In this document: positions 17,772-27,077 of the stretch, piece by piece | Layout: each line of letters starts with the position of its first letter | Position numbering within the stretch: position 1 is the stretch's first letter | From: Arthrobacter sp. ATA002 | Lineage (GTDB): Bacteria; Actinomycetota; Actinomycetes; Actinomycetales; Micrococcaceae | Length of the DNA: 64,000 nucleotides | Assembly: GCF_026898095.1 (NCBI RefSeq) | Contig: NZ_CP114015.1 | Span: forward strand, 868,001 to 932,000 | Direction: 5' to 3' | Position numbers and translations under genes: made by a program | Notes under the pieces: model-generated | The model's input: only the letters and a program-made list of their open reading frames with translations | Told to the model about the DNA's origin: nothing | The model's database searches: none

Positions 17772-17962
17772 CTGTATCAGGACGGTGGCGGCACGCACGC
17801 CGCGCGCCGTCCGGCGGGACCAGTGTGTGAAATGCGTGAAACCGGCGGGGGCCGGCGAGCAGTGACGATCGCTACGCGGGTGCCCGAAGCAGCCGGCGAA
17901 GTACCATCCATGAACAAACGTCCAGATCAATCGCCCCTTCCGGAACGAAAGACGCAGACCCC

Positions 17963-19504
17963 ATGACTGAGAACACGCCTGATCCCGATTACCCTGAAAA
18001 TTGGCCTACCCGGCGGGGGCTGCGCGCCACCACTGCGCACCGCAGCGCGGAACACGGCGGGACGGTGACGGAACCGTCTACGTTTGCCGACCGGATTTTC
18101 AGTGCACCGGACGACGGAGGCAGTTTCGCGGGAGATCTTTCTCCGGACGGCGGGTTCGCCCCGTATCGGGCGGACGCCGGTCTTGGCCAGGAGTACCGGA
18201 CCTCCGGTTCCGTTCCTCCGCTGCCGCCCGTTCCGGTGTTCGAGCCAGCCCCATCCGAGTTTGCCGATGCCCCGGCAGCGGAGGATGGCCTGCCGGCTGA
18301 AACCTCAGCTGATTATTCCGGTTCACGGTCCGCACCGCTGCCGGCGCCCGACCGCGCACCCGCCGTCGCCCCCGACCGCGCACCCGCCGTCGCCCCCGGC
18401 CCCGCACCCGAACCCGGGCCCACGCCCGAGTCTGCCACTGCTCCGGGGCCATCCCGCGGTTACCCAGCGGAGCCGGTTCAGCACCCGTCCGGCCAGGCTC
18501 CGGCCAACGGAACTGCTGCCGGGGCTGCCTCCTCCCGCGCCGACTTGCGCGAGCGGGCCCCTGCCCGCCGCCGCGCCTCGTTCCCGGACACCCAGACCGC
18601 CCGCATTCCCGCCACCCGCGGCTTCCGCGGCGTGCTGGCGGGACTGGGCCTTCGGATGTCCCCGTCCGAGTCCGAGCTGGCGGAACGCCGCGACATCCGT
18701 GCCGTCAGCCAGCACTGGCCCGGCCCCCGGACCATCTCGGTGGTCAACGGCAAGGGCGGCGCCAATAAGACGCCCACTACGGTGATGCTGGCAGCCGTCT
18801 TCGCCCGCAACGGCGGCGGTCCCGTCCTGGCCTGGGACAACAATGAAACCCGGGGAACGCTCGGCTGGCGCACCGAACAGGGCCCGCATGACGCCACGGT
18901 CATGGACCTATTGCCCAATACCGGAAACCTGCTGTCGCCGTCGGCCCAGTCAGCGCTGCTGGCCCGTTTCGTGCACCACCAGACCGAGGATAAATTCGAT
19001 GTCCTGCGGTCCAAACCGGATGTGCTGGCCTCCGAGCAGAAGATCACCATGGCGGACTTTGATGCGCTGCACGAAGTGGCCTCGAAGTATTTCCGGCTGA
19101 ACCTCGTGGATTCCGGTAACGATGAAAGTGCCGAACGCTGGCTGCGGATGATCCATCACACGGATCAGCTGGTTATTGCCACCACCACGGTCGAAGAGCA
19201 TGCCGAGGCCGGTGCGCTGCTGCTTGAGGCGCTGCAGGAGCGCGGCGGGGCCTTTGCCCAGCTTGCTGCCAACGCCGTCGTGATCGTCAGCCAGTCCGAC
19301 CGGAACGGCACCGACGCCCAGGTCCGGTCGGTGGCGCAGGGGTTTGAACCGCTGGCCCGCGCCACTGTCACCATTCCCTACGACGCCGCCCTGCGCAAGG
19401 GGCAGATTCGGTTTGGGTCGCTGCGTCCGGCCACGCAGCGGGCCTGGCTGGCAGCCGCGGCAGCGGTGGCGGAAGGGCTTTCGGAGCCCGCTCCGGTCCT
19501 TTGA
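17963..19504 (+). CDS. MinD/ParA-like ATPase with Pro-rich N-terminus (EspI-like)
   Basis: 513 residues. Residues 1-220 are low-complexity, acidic then Pro/Ala-rich, including a short tandem of APDRAPAV units. The C-terminal half is a SIMIBI-class ATPase: TISVVNGKGGANKTPTTV is a deviant Walker A (family norm KGGxGKTT; here Asn replaces the last Gly and Pro follows KT), with switch-like LAWDNNETRGTLGW and Walker B-like FRLNLVDSGND. The arrangement of a disordered Pro-rich head on a MinD-type ATPase matches proteins linked to ESX/type VII secretion in mycobacteria, but no WXG100 or EccC gene is in the window. It could equally act in polar positioning or partitioning. The gene stands alone between the tRNA unit and the DJ-1 gene. 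Confidence 0.75.
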   Translation: MTENTPDPDYPENWPTRRGLRATTAHRSAEHGGTVTEPSTFADRIFSAPDDGGSFAGDLSPDGGFAPYRADAGLGQEYRTSGSVPPLPPVPVFEPAPSEFADAPAAEDGLPAETSADYSGSRSAPLPAPDRAPAVAPDRAPAVAPGPAPEPGPTPESATAPGPSRGYPAEPVQHPSGQAPANGTAAGAASSRADLRERAPARRRASFPDTQTARIPATRGFRGVLAGLGLRMSPSESELAERRDIRAVSQHWPGPRTISVVNGKGGANKTPTTVMLAAVFARNGGGPVLAWDNNETRGTLGWRTEQGPHDATVMDLLPNTGNLLSPSAQSALLARFVHHQTEDKFDVLRSKPDVLASEQKITMADFDALHEVASKYFRLNLVDSGNDESAERWLRMIHHTDQLVIATTTVEEHAEAGALLLEALQERGGAFAQLAANAVVIVSQSDRNGTDAQVRSVAQGFEPLARATVTIPYDAALRKGQIRFGSLRPATQRAWLAAAAAVAEGLSEPAPVL

Positions 19505-19616
19505 TCAGCTTGCTTATTGTCTTGGAGATTTCCTAGGGTAGGGAGCAGAGGAACCGACAGGTTCCGGGACGGTTTCTATCCAGCCGCCCAAGCATCGAGC
19601 GAATATCGGAGGCACC

Positions 19617-20183
19617 ATGGCTGAACATGACATTTCCGGCAAGAAGGTCGCTTTTCTCCTGACCGACGGCGTGGAACAGGTGGAGCTCACCAGCCCCTGG
19701 GAGACGGTAAAGGATGCCGGCGGCGAGCCCTCGCTGGTCTCGCTGTCCACGGGCACTGTTCAGGGTTTTGACGGTGTCGACAAGGGTGAAACCTTCACCG
19801 TGGACGTAGCCGTTGCCGATGCCAATGCCGGGGACTTTGACGCCCTCGTGCTGCCCGGGGGAGTGGTCAACGCTGATTTCCTGCGGGTCGACAAAGATGC
19901 CCAGAACTTTGCCCGCGCCTTCTTCGAGGCCCACAAGCCGGTGGCCTCCATCTGCCACGCGCCGTGGCTGCTGATCGAGGCGGGAGTGGTGAAGGGGCGG
20001 GACATGACGTCCTATCCGTCACTGGCTACGGACCTGGTGAACGCAGGCGCCAACTGGAGTGACGAGGAAGTGGTGGTGGACCAGGGTCTGGTCACCAGCC
20101 GCAACCCCGGCGATCTCCCGGCTTTCAACGCCAAGCTGGTGGAAGAAATCGCCGAAGGCGAGCACGAGGGCCAACACGCCTGA
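19617..20183 (+). CDS. DJ-1/PfpI family protein (type 1 glutamine-amidotransferase-like)
   Basis: 188 residues. The nucleophile elbow SICHAPW holds Cys113 followed by His114, and the conserved Glu of the family is in LTDGVEQVEL (E20). PGGVVNADFLR is the oxyanion-side loop. Closest described relatives are the PfpI/YhbO group, variously assigned as proteases, deglycases or general stress proteins; the exact reaction is unsettled for the family. The start is supported by GGAGG seven bases upstream. A terminator follows at 20219. Confidence 0.88.
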   Translation: MAEHDISGKKVAFLLTDGVEQVELTSPWETVKDAGGEPSLVSLSTGTVQGFDGVDKGETFTVDVAVADANAGDFDALVLPGGVVNADFLRVDKDAQNFARAFFEAHKPVASICHAPWLLIEAGVVKGRDMTSYPSLATDLVNAGANWSDEEVVVDQGLVTSRNPGDLPAFNAKLVEEIAEGEHEGQHA

Positions 20184-20218
20184 ATCAGCGCCGTATCCGG
20201 CTGACGCCGCCGGATAAT

Positions 20219-20250
20219 GGGGTGGGGGAGAAATTCCCCGCCCCATTTTT
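20219..20250 (+). terminator. Terminator after the DJ-1/PfpI gene
   Basis: GGGGTGGGGGA and TTCCCCGCCCC pair around a GAAA loop, followed by ATTTTT. Confidence 0.8.
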
Positions 20251-20300
20251 CTGCCCGCCCTGGCCGGCCCGCCCATCCATTACCGCTAGGAGATCCGCAC

Positions 20301-21224
20301 ATGACTGAGGGCCGGTATCTGTGCGCCGGAGTCTCGTGGGACGACGCCGGACCGCGGCTGTCACTGAGCGGGCCCGGCGGAGATCAGCAGCACCTGAGGC
20401 TGGATCCCGGCACCCTCCTGTCCTACCGGGTGCTCCCCGGGGACAGCGGGGCATTGAAGTTCTGCCTGGGGCCGGTGAAAGTGCTGGACCGCCGTACCCG
20501 GACCCATGAGCCGTGCCCGGGCCACTCGGCAGCGGAGCGCGGCTATCAGTGCGGACCGTGTTTCGCCCGCGACGACTGGCGGATGGTGCATAACAGCCAC
20601 CGGTCCGGGATAGCGTCGCCCGGTTTGAAGCTGTATCTGGCCCAGCCGCACTGGCTCTACGTGGCCACCTTTGCCGACGGAACCACCAAAGTGGGCACGG
20701 CCGCGGACGGTCACAAGCGCCTGCGCCTGACGGAACAGGGCGCCGTGGCGGCGCAGTACATTGCCCGGGCCGCGAACGGCATAGCCGTCAGGGTCCTGGA
20801 AGACCTGGTGAGCGCCGACGCGGGGCTGGTCCAAACCGTGCGTTCCGAAGCGAAGGCCGCCGCCCTGGTCCACCCGCTGGATACGAAAGCGGTGGACCGC
20901 ATCAATGCAGGCCACGCCGCGAACGCACGGCTGCTGCTGGAGAGGTCGGGCGAGGAAGGCTTCAGCGTGGTGGAGGAGACCTGGCGGCGGCCTGGCCAGG
21001 CGCAAACCGTGCTGGGGGCCGCTGGAGCAGTACCGTATCCGCTGGACCCCGGAAGCGGCGAGCACGGCATGGCTATCGAGGCGGTGCTGGGCGGTGCGGC
21101 GCTGGTGCGGGTGGCTGGAGCCGAGATTCCGTTCATAGCCAACCTGGCCCGGCTCAAGGGCAGGCGCCTGCACACCGGCTCCTACCAGACCCGGCTGCCC
21201 GCCCTGCAGACGGCGCTCTTCTAG
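20301..21224 (+). CDS. DUF2797 family protein
   Basis: 307 residues from ATG 20301, which follows TAGGAGA. A metal-site-like Cys/His cluster HEPCPGH ... YQCGPCF lies near residues 73-95. It is followed by LYVATFADGTTKVGTA ... RLTEQGAVAAQYIARA, a region that recalls a GIY-YIG nuclease core (YVA, then the KVG-R segment and a downstream Glu/Gln). DUF2797 is widespread in actinobacteria with no proven role. No partner gene is apparent: the next gene, a small membrane protein, starts 84 bases later. Confidence 0.82.
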   Translation: MTEGRYLCAGVSWDDAGPRLSLSGPGGDQQHLRLDPGTLLSYRVLPGDSGALKFCLGPVKVLDRRTRTHEPCPGHSAAERGYQCGPCFARDDWRMVHNSHRSGIASPGLKLYLAQPHWLYVATFADGTTKVGTAADGHKRLRLTEQGAVAAQYIARAANGIAVRVLEDLVSADAGLVQTVRSEAKAAALVHPLDTKAVDRINAGHAANARLLLERSGEEGFSVVEETWRRPGQAQTVLGAAGAVPYPLDPGSGEHGMAIEAVLGGAALVRVAGAEIPFIANLARLKGRRLHTGSYQTRLPALQTALF

Positions 21225-21308
21225 CCGAAGACCGGACACGCTTCCGCCGCACGCTTCCGTCCGGCCGCCGTTTCGCGGCCGGCGGCGCACCGCCTGTATT
21301 CTGGGACC

Positions 21309-21539
21309 ATGCTAAACACTCCCTGGGAGACCGGTTCCGCCCTCTACCGCAAACTGGTTGTCTCCGCGCTGGTGATCTCGGGGGCCGGGGTGCTGATGGT
21401 CGTCATCGGCGCCGTCAGCGAATCTCCGCTGCTGATGTACATTGCCGCCCCGGTGATTGCTGTGGGCATGTGCCTGCACCTCACCGGTATGGTGGTTCGA
21501 GCCCGGGACGCCCGGCGCCGGATGAAGGGAACCAAATGA
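21309..21539 (+). CDS. Small two-helix membrane protein
   Basis: 76 residues with two hydrophobic segments (VVSALVISGAGVLMVVIGAV and MYIAAPVIAVGMCLHLTGMVV) and a basic tail ARDARRRMKGTK. Its stop overlaps the next ATG (ATGA), so it is coupled to the HadA-like gene. This small gene upstream of the dehydratase-murB genes looks like a conserved operon member rather than chance, but its function is unknown. Confidence 0.75.
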   Translation: MLNTPWETGSALYRKLVVSALVISGAGVLMVVIGAVSESPLLMYIAAPVIAVGMCLHLTGMVVRARDARRRMKGTK

Positions 21540-21985
21540 GCATCAACCCCGACCTGCAGGGCCGCAGCTACCCCGCCAGCGAGCCATACCAGGTGGGCCG
21601 CGAGAAAATCCGCGAGTTCTCCCGCGCCGTCAAGGCCACCCACGCGGCGCACTATGACGTTGCCGAAGCCGAACGCCTCGGCTATTCGGACCTGCTGGCT
21701 CCGCCCACGTTCGCCGTCATCGTTGCCCAGCGCGCCGACGCGCAGCTCATCGGCGATCCGGAGGCCGGAATCGACTTCACCCGGGTGGTCCACGCTGACC
21801 AGCGCTTCACGCACCACCGGCCCATAGTGGCCGGCGACGAACTCATCGCGGAACTTTCGGTGGACACGGTCCGGGCCATGGGCGACGGCGCCCTGCTCAC
21901 CACCCGCTCCGAGATCTCCACCACGGAGGGCGAAAAGGTCGCCACCGCCGTGTCATCCATCCTCGTTCGGGGAGAAGGGCAGTAA
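21536..21985 (+). CDS. MaoC-like dehydratase N-terminal domain protein (HadA-like)
   Basis: 149 residues, N-terminal MaoC/FAS1-like hotdog fold: YQVGREKIREFSRAVKATHAAHYD, then LLAPPTFAVIVAQRADAQLI, and DQRFTHHRPIVAGDEL. Proteins like this pair with a catalytic MaoC subunit to form the (3R)-hydroxyacyl dehydratase of fatty-acid or mycolate-type elongation. The hydratase Asp/His pair is not in this subunit. The start ATG at 21536 overlaps the stop of the preceding gene by 4 nt; the partner begins 4 bases after its stop. The operon continues into murB. Confidence 0.85.
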   Translation: MSINPDLQGRSYPASEPYQVGREKIREFSRAVKATHAAHYDVAEAERLGYSDLLAPPTFAVIVAQRADAQLIGDPEAGIDFTRVVHADQRFTHHRPIVAGDELIAELSVDTVRAMGDGALLTTRSEISTTEGEKVATAVSSILVRGEGQ

Positions 21986-21989
21986 CGCT

Positions 21990-22421
21990 GTGTCGATTGC
22001 ATTGAGCGAACTCGCCGCCGGACAGGAAATCGGTTCGGCAACGCTGGAAATATCCCGCGCCGACCTCGTCCGCTATGCCGGAGCGTCCGGAGACTTCAAC
22101 CCCATCCACTGGAACGAGCGCTTTGCCCGAAGCGTGGACCTGCCCGGCGTCATAGCCCACGGGATGTTCACCATGGGTGCCGCCGTGCAGCTGGTGACGG
22201 ATTGGATCGGCGATCCCGGCGCTGTGATCGACTACCAGACGCGTTTTACCCGCCCGGTCCCGGTGGCGGACCTGGATGATGCGCCCGGCGCCGTCGTCGA
22301 GGTTACCGGCGTTATCGGCGCCCTCGACACCGACAATTCCACCGCCCGCGTGGACCTCACGGTAACCTTCAACGGCCAGAAGGTCCTGGTCAAGGCACAG
22401 GCGGTTGTACGGATCTGGTGA
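21990..22421 (+). CDS. MaoC family dehydratase (HadB-like catalytic subunit)
   Basis: 143 residues with GTG start. The (R)-specific hydratase motif is complete: YAGASGDFNPIHWNERFA, with the catalytic Asp and His, followed by LPGVIAHGMFTMG. It is the catalytic hotdog subunit expected to dimerise with the product of the gene immediately upstream. Actinobacterial relatives dehydrate 3-hydroxyacyl-ACP in FAS-II elongation, or act on CoA esters; Micrococcaceae lack mycolic acids, so a general acyl chain role is more likely (inference). Its stop overlaps the murB GTG by 4 nt. Confidence 0.88.
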   Translation: MSIALSELAAGQEIGSATLEISRADLVRYAGASGDFNPIHWNERFARSVDLPGVIAHGMFTMGAAVQLVTDWIGDPGAVIDYQTRFTRPVPVADLDDAPGAVVEVTGVIGALDTDNSTARVDLTVTFNGQKVLVKAQAVVRIW

Positions 22422-23503
22422 GCGCACTGACTTCCGTATCCCTGTCAGCACTGACCACCTCGCGTGTTGGCGGCCCGGCGCGCCGCTACCTGAACGCGGA
22501 AACCGAAGATGAACTGATCAGTGCGGTGCGCGCCGCAGACGAGGCGAAGGAACCGCTGCTCATCGTGGGCGGCGGCTCCAACCTGCTGATTGCGGACGCG
22601 GGTTTCGACGGCGCTGTGGTCCATGTCGCCACGCTCGGCCTGGAGATGAGCGACAATGCCGGCGGAACGGTGACGGTCCGCGCGCAGGCCGGACACCCCT
22701 GGGACGACGTCGTCGCGCAGACCCTGCGCGGCGGCTGCTCCGGGTTGGAGGCCCTTTCCGGTATTCCGGGTCTGGCCGGCGCTACACCGGTGCAGAACGT
22801 GGGTGCCTACGGAGCGGATGTCTCGCACAGCATCACCGCAGTGCGTGCCTGGGACCGGCAGGACCGGACCATAGTGACCTTTTCCAACGGGGACCTTGAA
22901 TTCGGTTACCGCGACTCGGTGCTCAAGCGGACCACCGTCAACGGCTCGCCCCGCTACGTTGTCCTCACCGTGGACTTTGGCCTGACCCGCGGCATGGACA
23001 GTGCCCCGGTCCGCTACGCCGAGCTCGCGCGGGCGCTGGGCGTGGAGGCGGGGGAGCGGGCCGCCGCCGGCGACGTGCGCCGGGAGGTGCTGCGCCTGCG
23101 CGCCGGCAAGGGCATGGTGCTCGATCCGGCGGACCCCGATACCTACAGCACCGGGTCCTTCTTCACCAACCCCGTGGTTTCCGAAACAGCGGCCGCGCAT
23201 CTGCCGCCGGAAGCTCCGCGCTATCCCGTGGCAGAGCCGGGGATGGTCAAGCTCAGCGCTGCCTGGCTCATCGACCGCTCCGGCTTCCCCAAGGGCTTCG
23301 GCCTGCCGTCCACCGGCCAGGGGGCCGAACTGGCGGGCGGACGCGCCTCGCTGTCCACCAAGCACACACTGGCCGTAACGAACCGCGGCAACGCCACTGC
23401 AGCCGACCTGCTGGCCGTGGCGCGGGCCGTGGCCGACGGCGTGGAGGACACGTTCGGCATTCGGCTGCACCCCGAGCCGCTGCTGATCAACTGCAGCCTC
23501 TGA
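22418..23503 (+). CDS. murB: UDP-N-acetylenolpyruvoylglucosamine reductase
   Basis: 361 residues. FAD-binding type-4 domain: LTTSRVGGPARRYLNAETE near the start, the pyrophosphate loop IVGGGSNLLIADAGFDG, SGIPGLAGATPVQNVGAYG, and the E. coli-type Tyr loop FGYRDSVLK. The general-acid Ser is in STGSFFTNPVV, and the final Glu-containing segment is GIRLHPEPLLI. MurB reduces enolpyruvyl-UDP-GlcNAc to UDP-MurNAc with NADPH in peptidoglycan synthesis. The GTG start overlaps the upstream TGA, giving a four-gene coupled unit from 21309. Confidence 0.95.
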   Translation: MSALTSVSLSALTTSRVGGPARRYLNAETEDELISAVRAADEAKEPLLIVGGGSNLLIADAGFDGAVVHVATLGLEMSDNAGGTVTVRAQAGHPWDDVVAQTLRGGCSGLEALSGIPGLAGATPVQNVGAYGADVSHSITAVRAWDRQDRTIVTFSNGDLEFGYRDSVLKRTTVNGSPRYVVLTVDFGLTRGMDSAPVRYAELARALGVEAGERAAAGDVRREVLRLRAGKGMVLDPADPDTYSTGSFFTNPVVSETAAAHLPPEAPRYPVAEPGMVKLSAAWLIDRSGFPKGFGLPSTGQGAELAGGRASLSTKHTLAVTNRGNATAADLLAVARAVADGVEDTFGIRLHPEPLLINCSL

Positions 23504-23585
23504 CGCCCCGGCCGGCCCCTAAAGGCTGACTGCCGCGTCCCTGGCACCTCCGGCTCTGACCTGCTGGCCGGAGGGGGGCGCAGTC

Positions 23586-24056
23586 TCAGGCTCCGTCGCG
23601 GCGGCCACGGGCCGGTCCGCGCCGTGCCCAGGCTGCCGCCGCCCGGGTGCCGTGGATGGCAGCGCGGTCCCGGCGCGGGTCCAGCAGGTGGTTGTTGCAC
23701 AGCCACTGAATCAGGCGCGGCGTCAGGCTTACCTGGGTCCTTCGGTCCTGCAGGTCCGGCAGCAGCCACTCCGGTTCCAGGAAGCCGCGGAGAGTGTAGG
23801 CCAGCACTTCGGCGCCGAACAGCCGTGCAAAGGCCAAATCCGGATCCAGGGAGCGCTCCAGGTCCAGCAGCGCGGCGTCGTCCGGGCAAAGGATCCGGTG
23901 GCCTTCCGTTTCCAGGTACGCCCGAAGCTGCGCGGCCACCCGCAGGTACCGCACGCATGTCGGTATCTGTTTGCCGATGCAGCTGGACGCGAAAAAGCTG
24001 TCAAGGATGGAATCGATGGATTCCAGGGGTTGCTGGCCTGCCGGTGTCTGCTCCAT
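23586..24056 (-). CDS. Hypothetical protein
   Basis: 156 residues, not recognised. It is mainly helical, with an N-terminal LESIDSILDSFFASSCIGKQI segment, ILCPDDAALLDLERSLDPDL in the middle and LTPRLIQWLCNNHLLDPRRD near the end; the last 20 residues are Arg/Ala-rich and may reflect a shifted frame. No signal peptide, membrane helix or known motif. It lies between convergent murB and the divergent small membrane gene at 24153. The composition matches the neighbourhood, so it is probably native. Confidence 0.5.
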   Translation of the reverse strand: MEQTPAGQQPLESIDSILDSFFASSCIGKQIPTCVRYLRVAAQLRAYLETEGHRILCPDDAALLDLERSLDPDLAFARLFGAEVLAYTLRGFLEPEWLLPDLQDRRTQVSLTPRLIQWLCNNHLLDPRRDRAAIHGTRAAAAWARRGPARGRRDGA

Positions 24057-24152
24057 GGGAACACCCTCCCACCTGCCACTGACACTCCGCCGGAGGGTAT
24101 CCTCGGACCGGGCGTCCGGCTAGAGCCGGCGGAACCGGCGGAGAGGAATTCC

Positions 24153-24347
24153 ATGGAACGGCGGCTGTGGTCCCTGGCCGGGACCCTGGGGGGAATGCTC
24201 CTGGCACTGGGAGCCTTCCGGATGTTCGACGGCGGAGCCCCGTGGCCGCTGGCAGCGCTGGCTGCGGGAGCCGGCCTTATTGTCCTGGTGCTGGGTTTCC
24301 GGCAGCGGTGGAACCGGAAAGAGCGCCGGCCGGAGCACAAACGATGA
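24153..24347 (+). CDS. Small two-helix membrane protein
   Basis: 64 residues from ATG 24153 with GAGAGGA upstream. Two hydrophobic helices (LWSLAGTLGGMLLALGAFRMF and LAALAAGAGLIVLVLGF), then a strongly basic C-terminus RQRWNRKERRPEHKR, so N-out hairpin with a cytoplasmic tail is likely. It is convergent with asd, 28 bases from its stop. Function unknown. Confidence 0.6.
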   Translation: MERRLWSLAGTLGGMLLALGAFRMFDGGAPWPLAALAAGAGLIVLVLGFRQRWNRKERRPEHKR

Positions 24348-24375
24348 CCCGGGACAAGCCGAAGGCCGCGCTTCC

Positions 24376-25515
24376 CTAGAGGTTGCCGGTGGCGATCTTC
24401 AGCATGCGGCGCAGCGGCTCGGCGGCGCCCCACAGCAGCTGATCGCCGATGGTGAAGGCGCTGATGTACTCCGGTCCCATTTCGAGCTTGCGGATCCGGC
24501 CCACCGGGATGTCCAGGGTTCCGCTGACGGCCACCGGGGTCAGTTCAGCCATCGACGCTTCCTTGGTGTTCGGAACCACCTTGGCCCATTCGTTGTCAGC
24601 GTCGACGATGCGCTCAATCTCGGCAACGGAAAGGTCCTCGGTCAGCTTGAGGGTCAGGGCCTGCGAATGGGAGCGCATGGCACCAATGCGGACGCACAGG
24701 CCGTCAAACGGTATCCGTCCGGCTGCGTCGCGGCCGAGGATCTTGTTGGTCTCGGCACCGGCCTTCCACTCTTCCTTGGACTGGCCGTTGCCCAGGTCCG
24801 CATCGATCCAGGGGATCACGGAACCGGCCAGCGGCACGCCGAACTGGGAGGAATCCATGGCCGGGTTCTTTTGCTGGGCCAGGACGGCGCGGTCGATGTC
24901 CAGGATGGCGGAGGAAGGATCGGCAAGGTTGCCGGCAACGGCTGCGTTCAGCGATCCGAACTGGTTCAGCAGCTCCCGCATGTGGCGGGCGCCGCCGCCG
25001 GATGCCGCCTGGTAGGTCATGGAGGTGCCCCATTCGACCAGTCCGTTGCGGAACAGCCCGCCCAGGCCCATGAGCATGCAGGACACGGTGCAGTTGCCGC
25101 CCACAAAGTCCTTCACTCCGCGCGCCAGTCCGGCGTCGATGACGTCGCGGTTTACCGGGTCCAGGACGATGATCGAGTCCTGTTCCATCCGCAGCGTCGA
25201 AGCCGCGTCAATCCACAGGCCGTCCCAGCCGGCGTCGCGCAGTTTGGGATAGACCTCGGAGGTGTAGCCGCCGCCCTGTGCGGTGACAATGATCGGCAGC
25301 TTGGCCAGCGTCTCGATGTCGTAGGCGTTCTCGAGTGCACCGGCTCCGTCGGCAAACGACGGCGCTGCGCCCCCCGCGTTGGAGGTGGAGAAGAACACGG
25401 GGTTGATGCGGGCAAAGTCGCCCTCGTCCTGCATGCGCTGCATGAGGACGGAACCGACCATGCCCCGCCAGCCGATGAAGCCCGCGGTGGGTACAGAGGT
25501 AGCTGCGAAAGTCAT
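24376..25515 (-). CDS. asd: Aspartate-semialdehyde dehydrogenase (proteobacterial-type long form)
   Basis: 379 residues. The NADP loop is [19 protein letters not shown]; the acyl-enzyme Cys is in VGGNCTVSC (C142); [12 protein letters not shown] and the base His in [14 protein letters not shown] follow. These stretches read almost like E. coli Asd, rather than the shorter form common in mycobacteria and corynebacteria. It reduces aspartyl phosphate to the semialdehyde for lysine, methionine, threonine and diaminopimelate. It begins 10 bases after the corrected stop of folA with GGAAAG as ribosome site, so it is the last gene of thyA-folA-asd. No lysine riboswitch was seen. Confidence 0.95.
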   Translation of the reverse strand: MTFAATSVPTAGFIGWRGMVGSVLMQRMQDEGDFARINPVFFSTSNAGGAAPSFADGAGALENAYDIETLAKLPIIVTAQGGGYTSEVYPKLRDAGWDGLWIDAASTLRMEQDSIIVLDPVNRDVIDAGLARGVKDFVGGNCTVSCMLMGLGGLFRNGLVEWGTSMTYQAASGGGARHMRELLNQFGSLNAAVAGNLADPSSAILDIDRAVLAQQKNPAMDSSQFGVPLAGSVIPWIDADLGNGQSKEEWKAGAETNKILGRDAAGRIPFDGLCVRIGAMRSHSQALTLKLTEDLSVAEIERIVDADNEWAKVVPNTKEASMAELTPVAVSGTLDIPVGRIRKLEMGPEYISAFTIGDQLLWGAAEPLRRMLKIATGNL

Positions 25516-25525
25516 GCTTTCCAGT

Positions 25526-26228
25526 TTAGGGCAGTTCCGGCTGCCCGTCCTGATTGGTGACGCCGTGCTGTGCAGTCTGTGTGCGGACCCACAGCGCGAT
25601 CCGGTATTCAGTTCCGTTGGCCGCAGTGAGCCAGTCCCGGGAGGGGCTGACGGCGGTGAACGTCCAGTCGGAGCTGCTGCGGGGCGTAGGTATCGCCCTC
25701 GATGGTGGAGTTGATAACGGTCACTACGGCCGCGTCGGCCAGCGGCACGGCCGTTTCCCAGAGCCGCGCACCTCCAATGAACCAGATCTGGTCCCCGCCC
25801 GGGCTGTGCCGGGCCGTGTCCAGCGCATGCTCCAGGGAAGGGACAACGACGGCGCCGGACGGCGAAAGCTCGTCGGCAAGCGTTTCGCTCGAGCTCACCA
25901 CGATGTTGGTGCGGCCGGGCAGCGGACGGTAGGCGGGCGGGAAAGACTCCCAGGTCCTCCGTCCCATGATCACCGGATGGCCCGCGGTGGTGGCCTTGAA
26001 ATGCGCCAGGTCTTCAGGCAGGTGCCACGGCATCCCGCCGTCACGCCCGATCACTCCGTCAAGCGTTTGAGCCCAGATCATCCCGACCAGCGGGTCGGCA
26101 GACCCCAATGGGCGGGCCGAAGCCAGCGCGGAGGATAGATCCAGGCCTTCGGGGAGCGGGAGCCTTCCCCGGCGACGGGAAAATAGCGGTTGCGTTCCAC
26201 GGGTGAACTCAAGGGTTGCGCCTCTCAC
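25526..26228 (-). CDS. folA: Dihydrofolate reductase (frame broken near 25660)
   Basis: About 234 residues after repair. The core is [23 protein letters not shown] (substrate Asp in LPEDL), [19 protein letters not shown] and [14 protein letters not shown]. After [12 protein letters not shown] the frame shifts (one base extra or two missing near 25660); in the right frame it reads [20 protein letters not shown] and ends QDGQPELP with TAA at 25526. The GTG 26228 start sits in a GTGA overlap with thyA; the N-terminal 50 residues before VGMIWAQ are longer than usual, so an internal start is possible. It regenerates tetrahydrofolate consumed by the upstream ThyA. Confidence 0.88.
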
Positions 26229-27028
26229 ACTGCAATCGGAGCTTTGATGCCCGGATGGTGGCGGTACTCGAGGACCTCGAAGTCCTCCAGGACGTAATCG
26301 AAAATCGAGTCCGGCTTCCGGGCCAGGCGCAGCTGCGGGTAGGGGTAGGGGTCGCGGCTCAGCTGCTCGCGGACCTGGTCCACGTGATTGTCATACACGT
26401 GCACATCCCCGCCGGTCCAGACAAACTCACCCGGTTCCAGGCCGGTTTGCTGCGCCACCATCAGGGTCAGCAGCGCGTAGGAGGCGATGTTGAACGGAGC
26501 TCCCAGGAACAGGTCCGCGGAACGCTGGTAGAGCTGGCAGGACAACTTGCCGTCGGCCACATAGAACTGGAACATGGCGTGGCACGGCGGCAGGGCCATA
26601 TTGTCCACCTCGGCCGGGTTCCAGGCCGTGACGATGTGGCGGCGGGAATCCGGGTTGGTTCGGATGCTCTCGACCACCTTCGCGATCTGGTCGATGGAAC
26701 CGCCGTCCGGAGCCGGCCAGGAGCGCCACTGGACGCCGTAGACCGGGCCGAGCTCGCCGTCGTCGTCCGCCCATTCGTTCCATATGCGCACGCCGCGCTC
26801 CTGCAGCCAGCGCACGTTGGAATCGCCGCGCAGGAACCAGAGCAGTTCCAGGGCCACCGATTTGAAGTGCACCCGCTTGGTGGTGATCAGCGGAAACGAG
26901 TCGCGCAGGTCAAAACGCATTTGGCGGCCGAACACGCTGCGCGTTCCGGTGCCGGTGCGGTCGGATTTGTGCGTCCCGTGGGCCATGACGTCGCGGAGCA
27001 GGTCTTCATACGGGGTAGGAATAGTCAC
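26225..27028 (-). CDS. thyA: Thymidylate synthase
   Basis: 267 residues, standard ThyA length. The dUMP-binding Arg loop is [15 protein letters not shown], the catalytic Cys is C149 in [22 protein letters not shown] contributes phosphate-binding arginines, and the closing motif [19 protein letters not shown] is present. It makes dTMP from dUMP, turning methylene-THF into dihydrofolate. First gene of thyA-folA-asd; its TGA overlaps the folA GTG. Confidence 0.97.
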   Translation of the reverse strand: MTIPTPYEDLLRDVMAHGTHKSDRTGTGTRSVFGRQMRFDLRDSFPLITTKRVHFKSVALELLWFLRGDSNVRWLQERGVRIWNEWADDDGELGPVYGVQWRSWPAPDGGSIDQIAKVVESIRTNPDSRRHIVTAWNPAEVDNMALPPCHAMFQFYVADGKLSCQLYQRSADLFLGAPFNIASYALLTLMVAQQTGLEPGEFVWTGGDVHVYDNHVDQVREQLSRDPYPYPQLRLARKPDSIFDYVLEDFEVLEYRHHPGIKAPIAV

Positions 27029-27077
27029 TGCTCCAGTCTAGTAGCCCAGCTCTGCAGGCATTTTTCAGCGGACCGCA

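Noticed and set aside
18349..18420. GC-rich short tandem in the N-terminus of the MinD-like gene as a mobile or regulatory repeat
   Set aside because: It is in frame and encodes a Pro/Ala-rich disordered linker, a normal feature of such proteins.
25516..25525. Riboswitch before asd, and SAM or cobalamin riboswitch before cbs-metB
   Set aside because: The gap before asd is only 10 bases and the 122-base gap before cbs shows no recognisable aptamer core.
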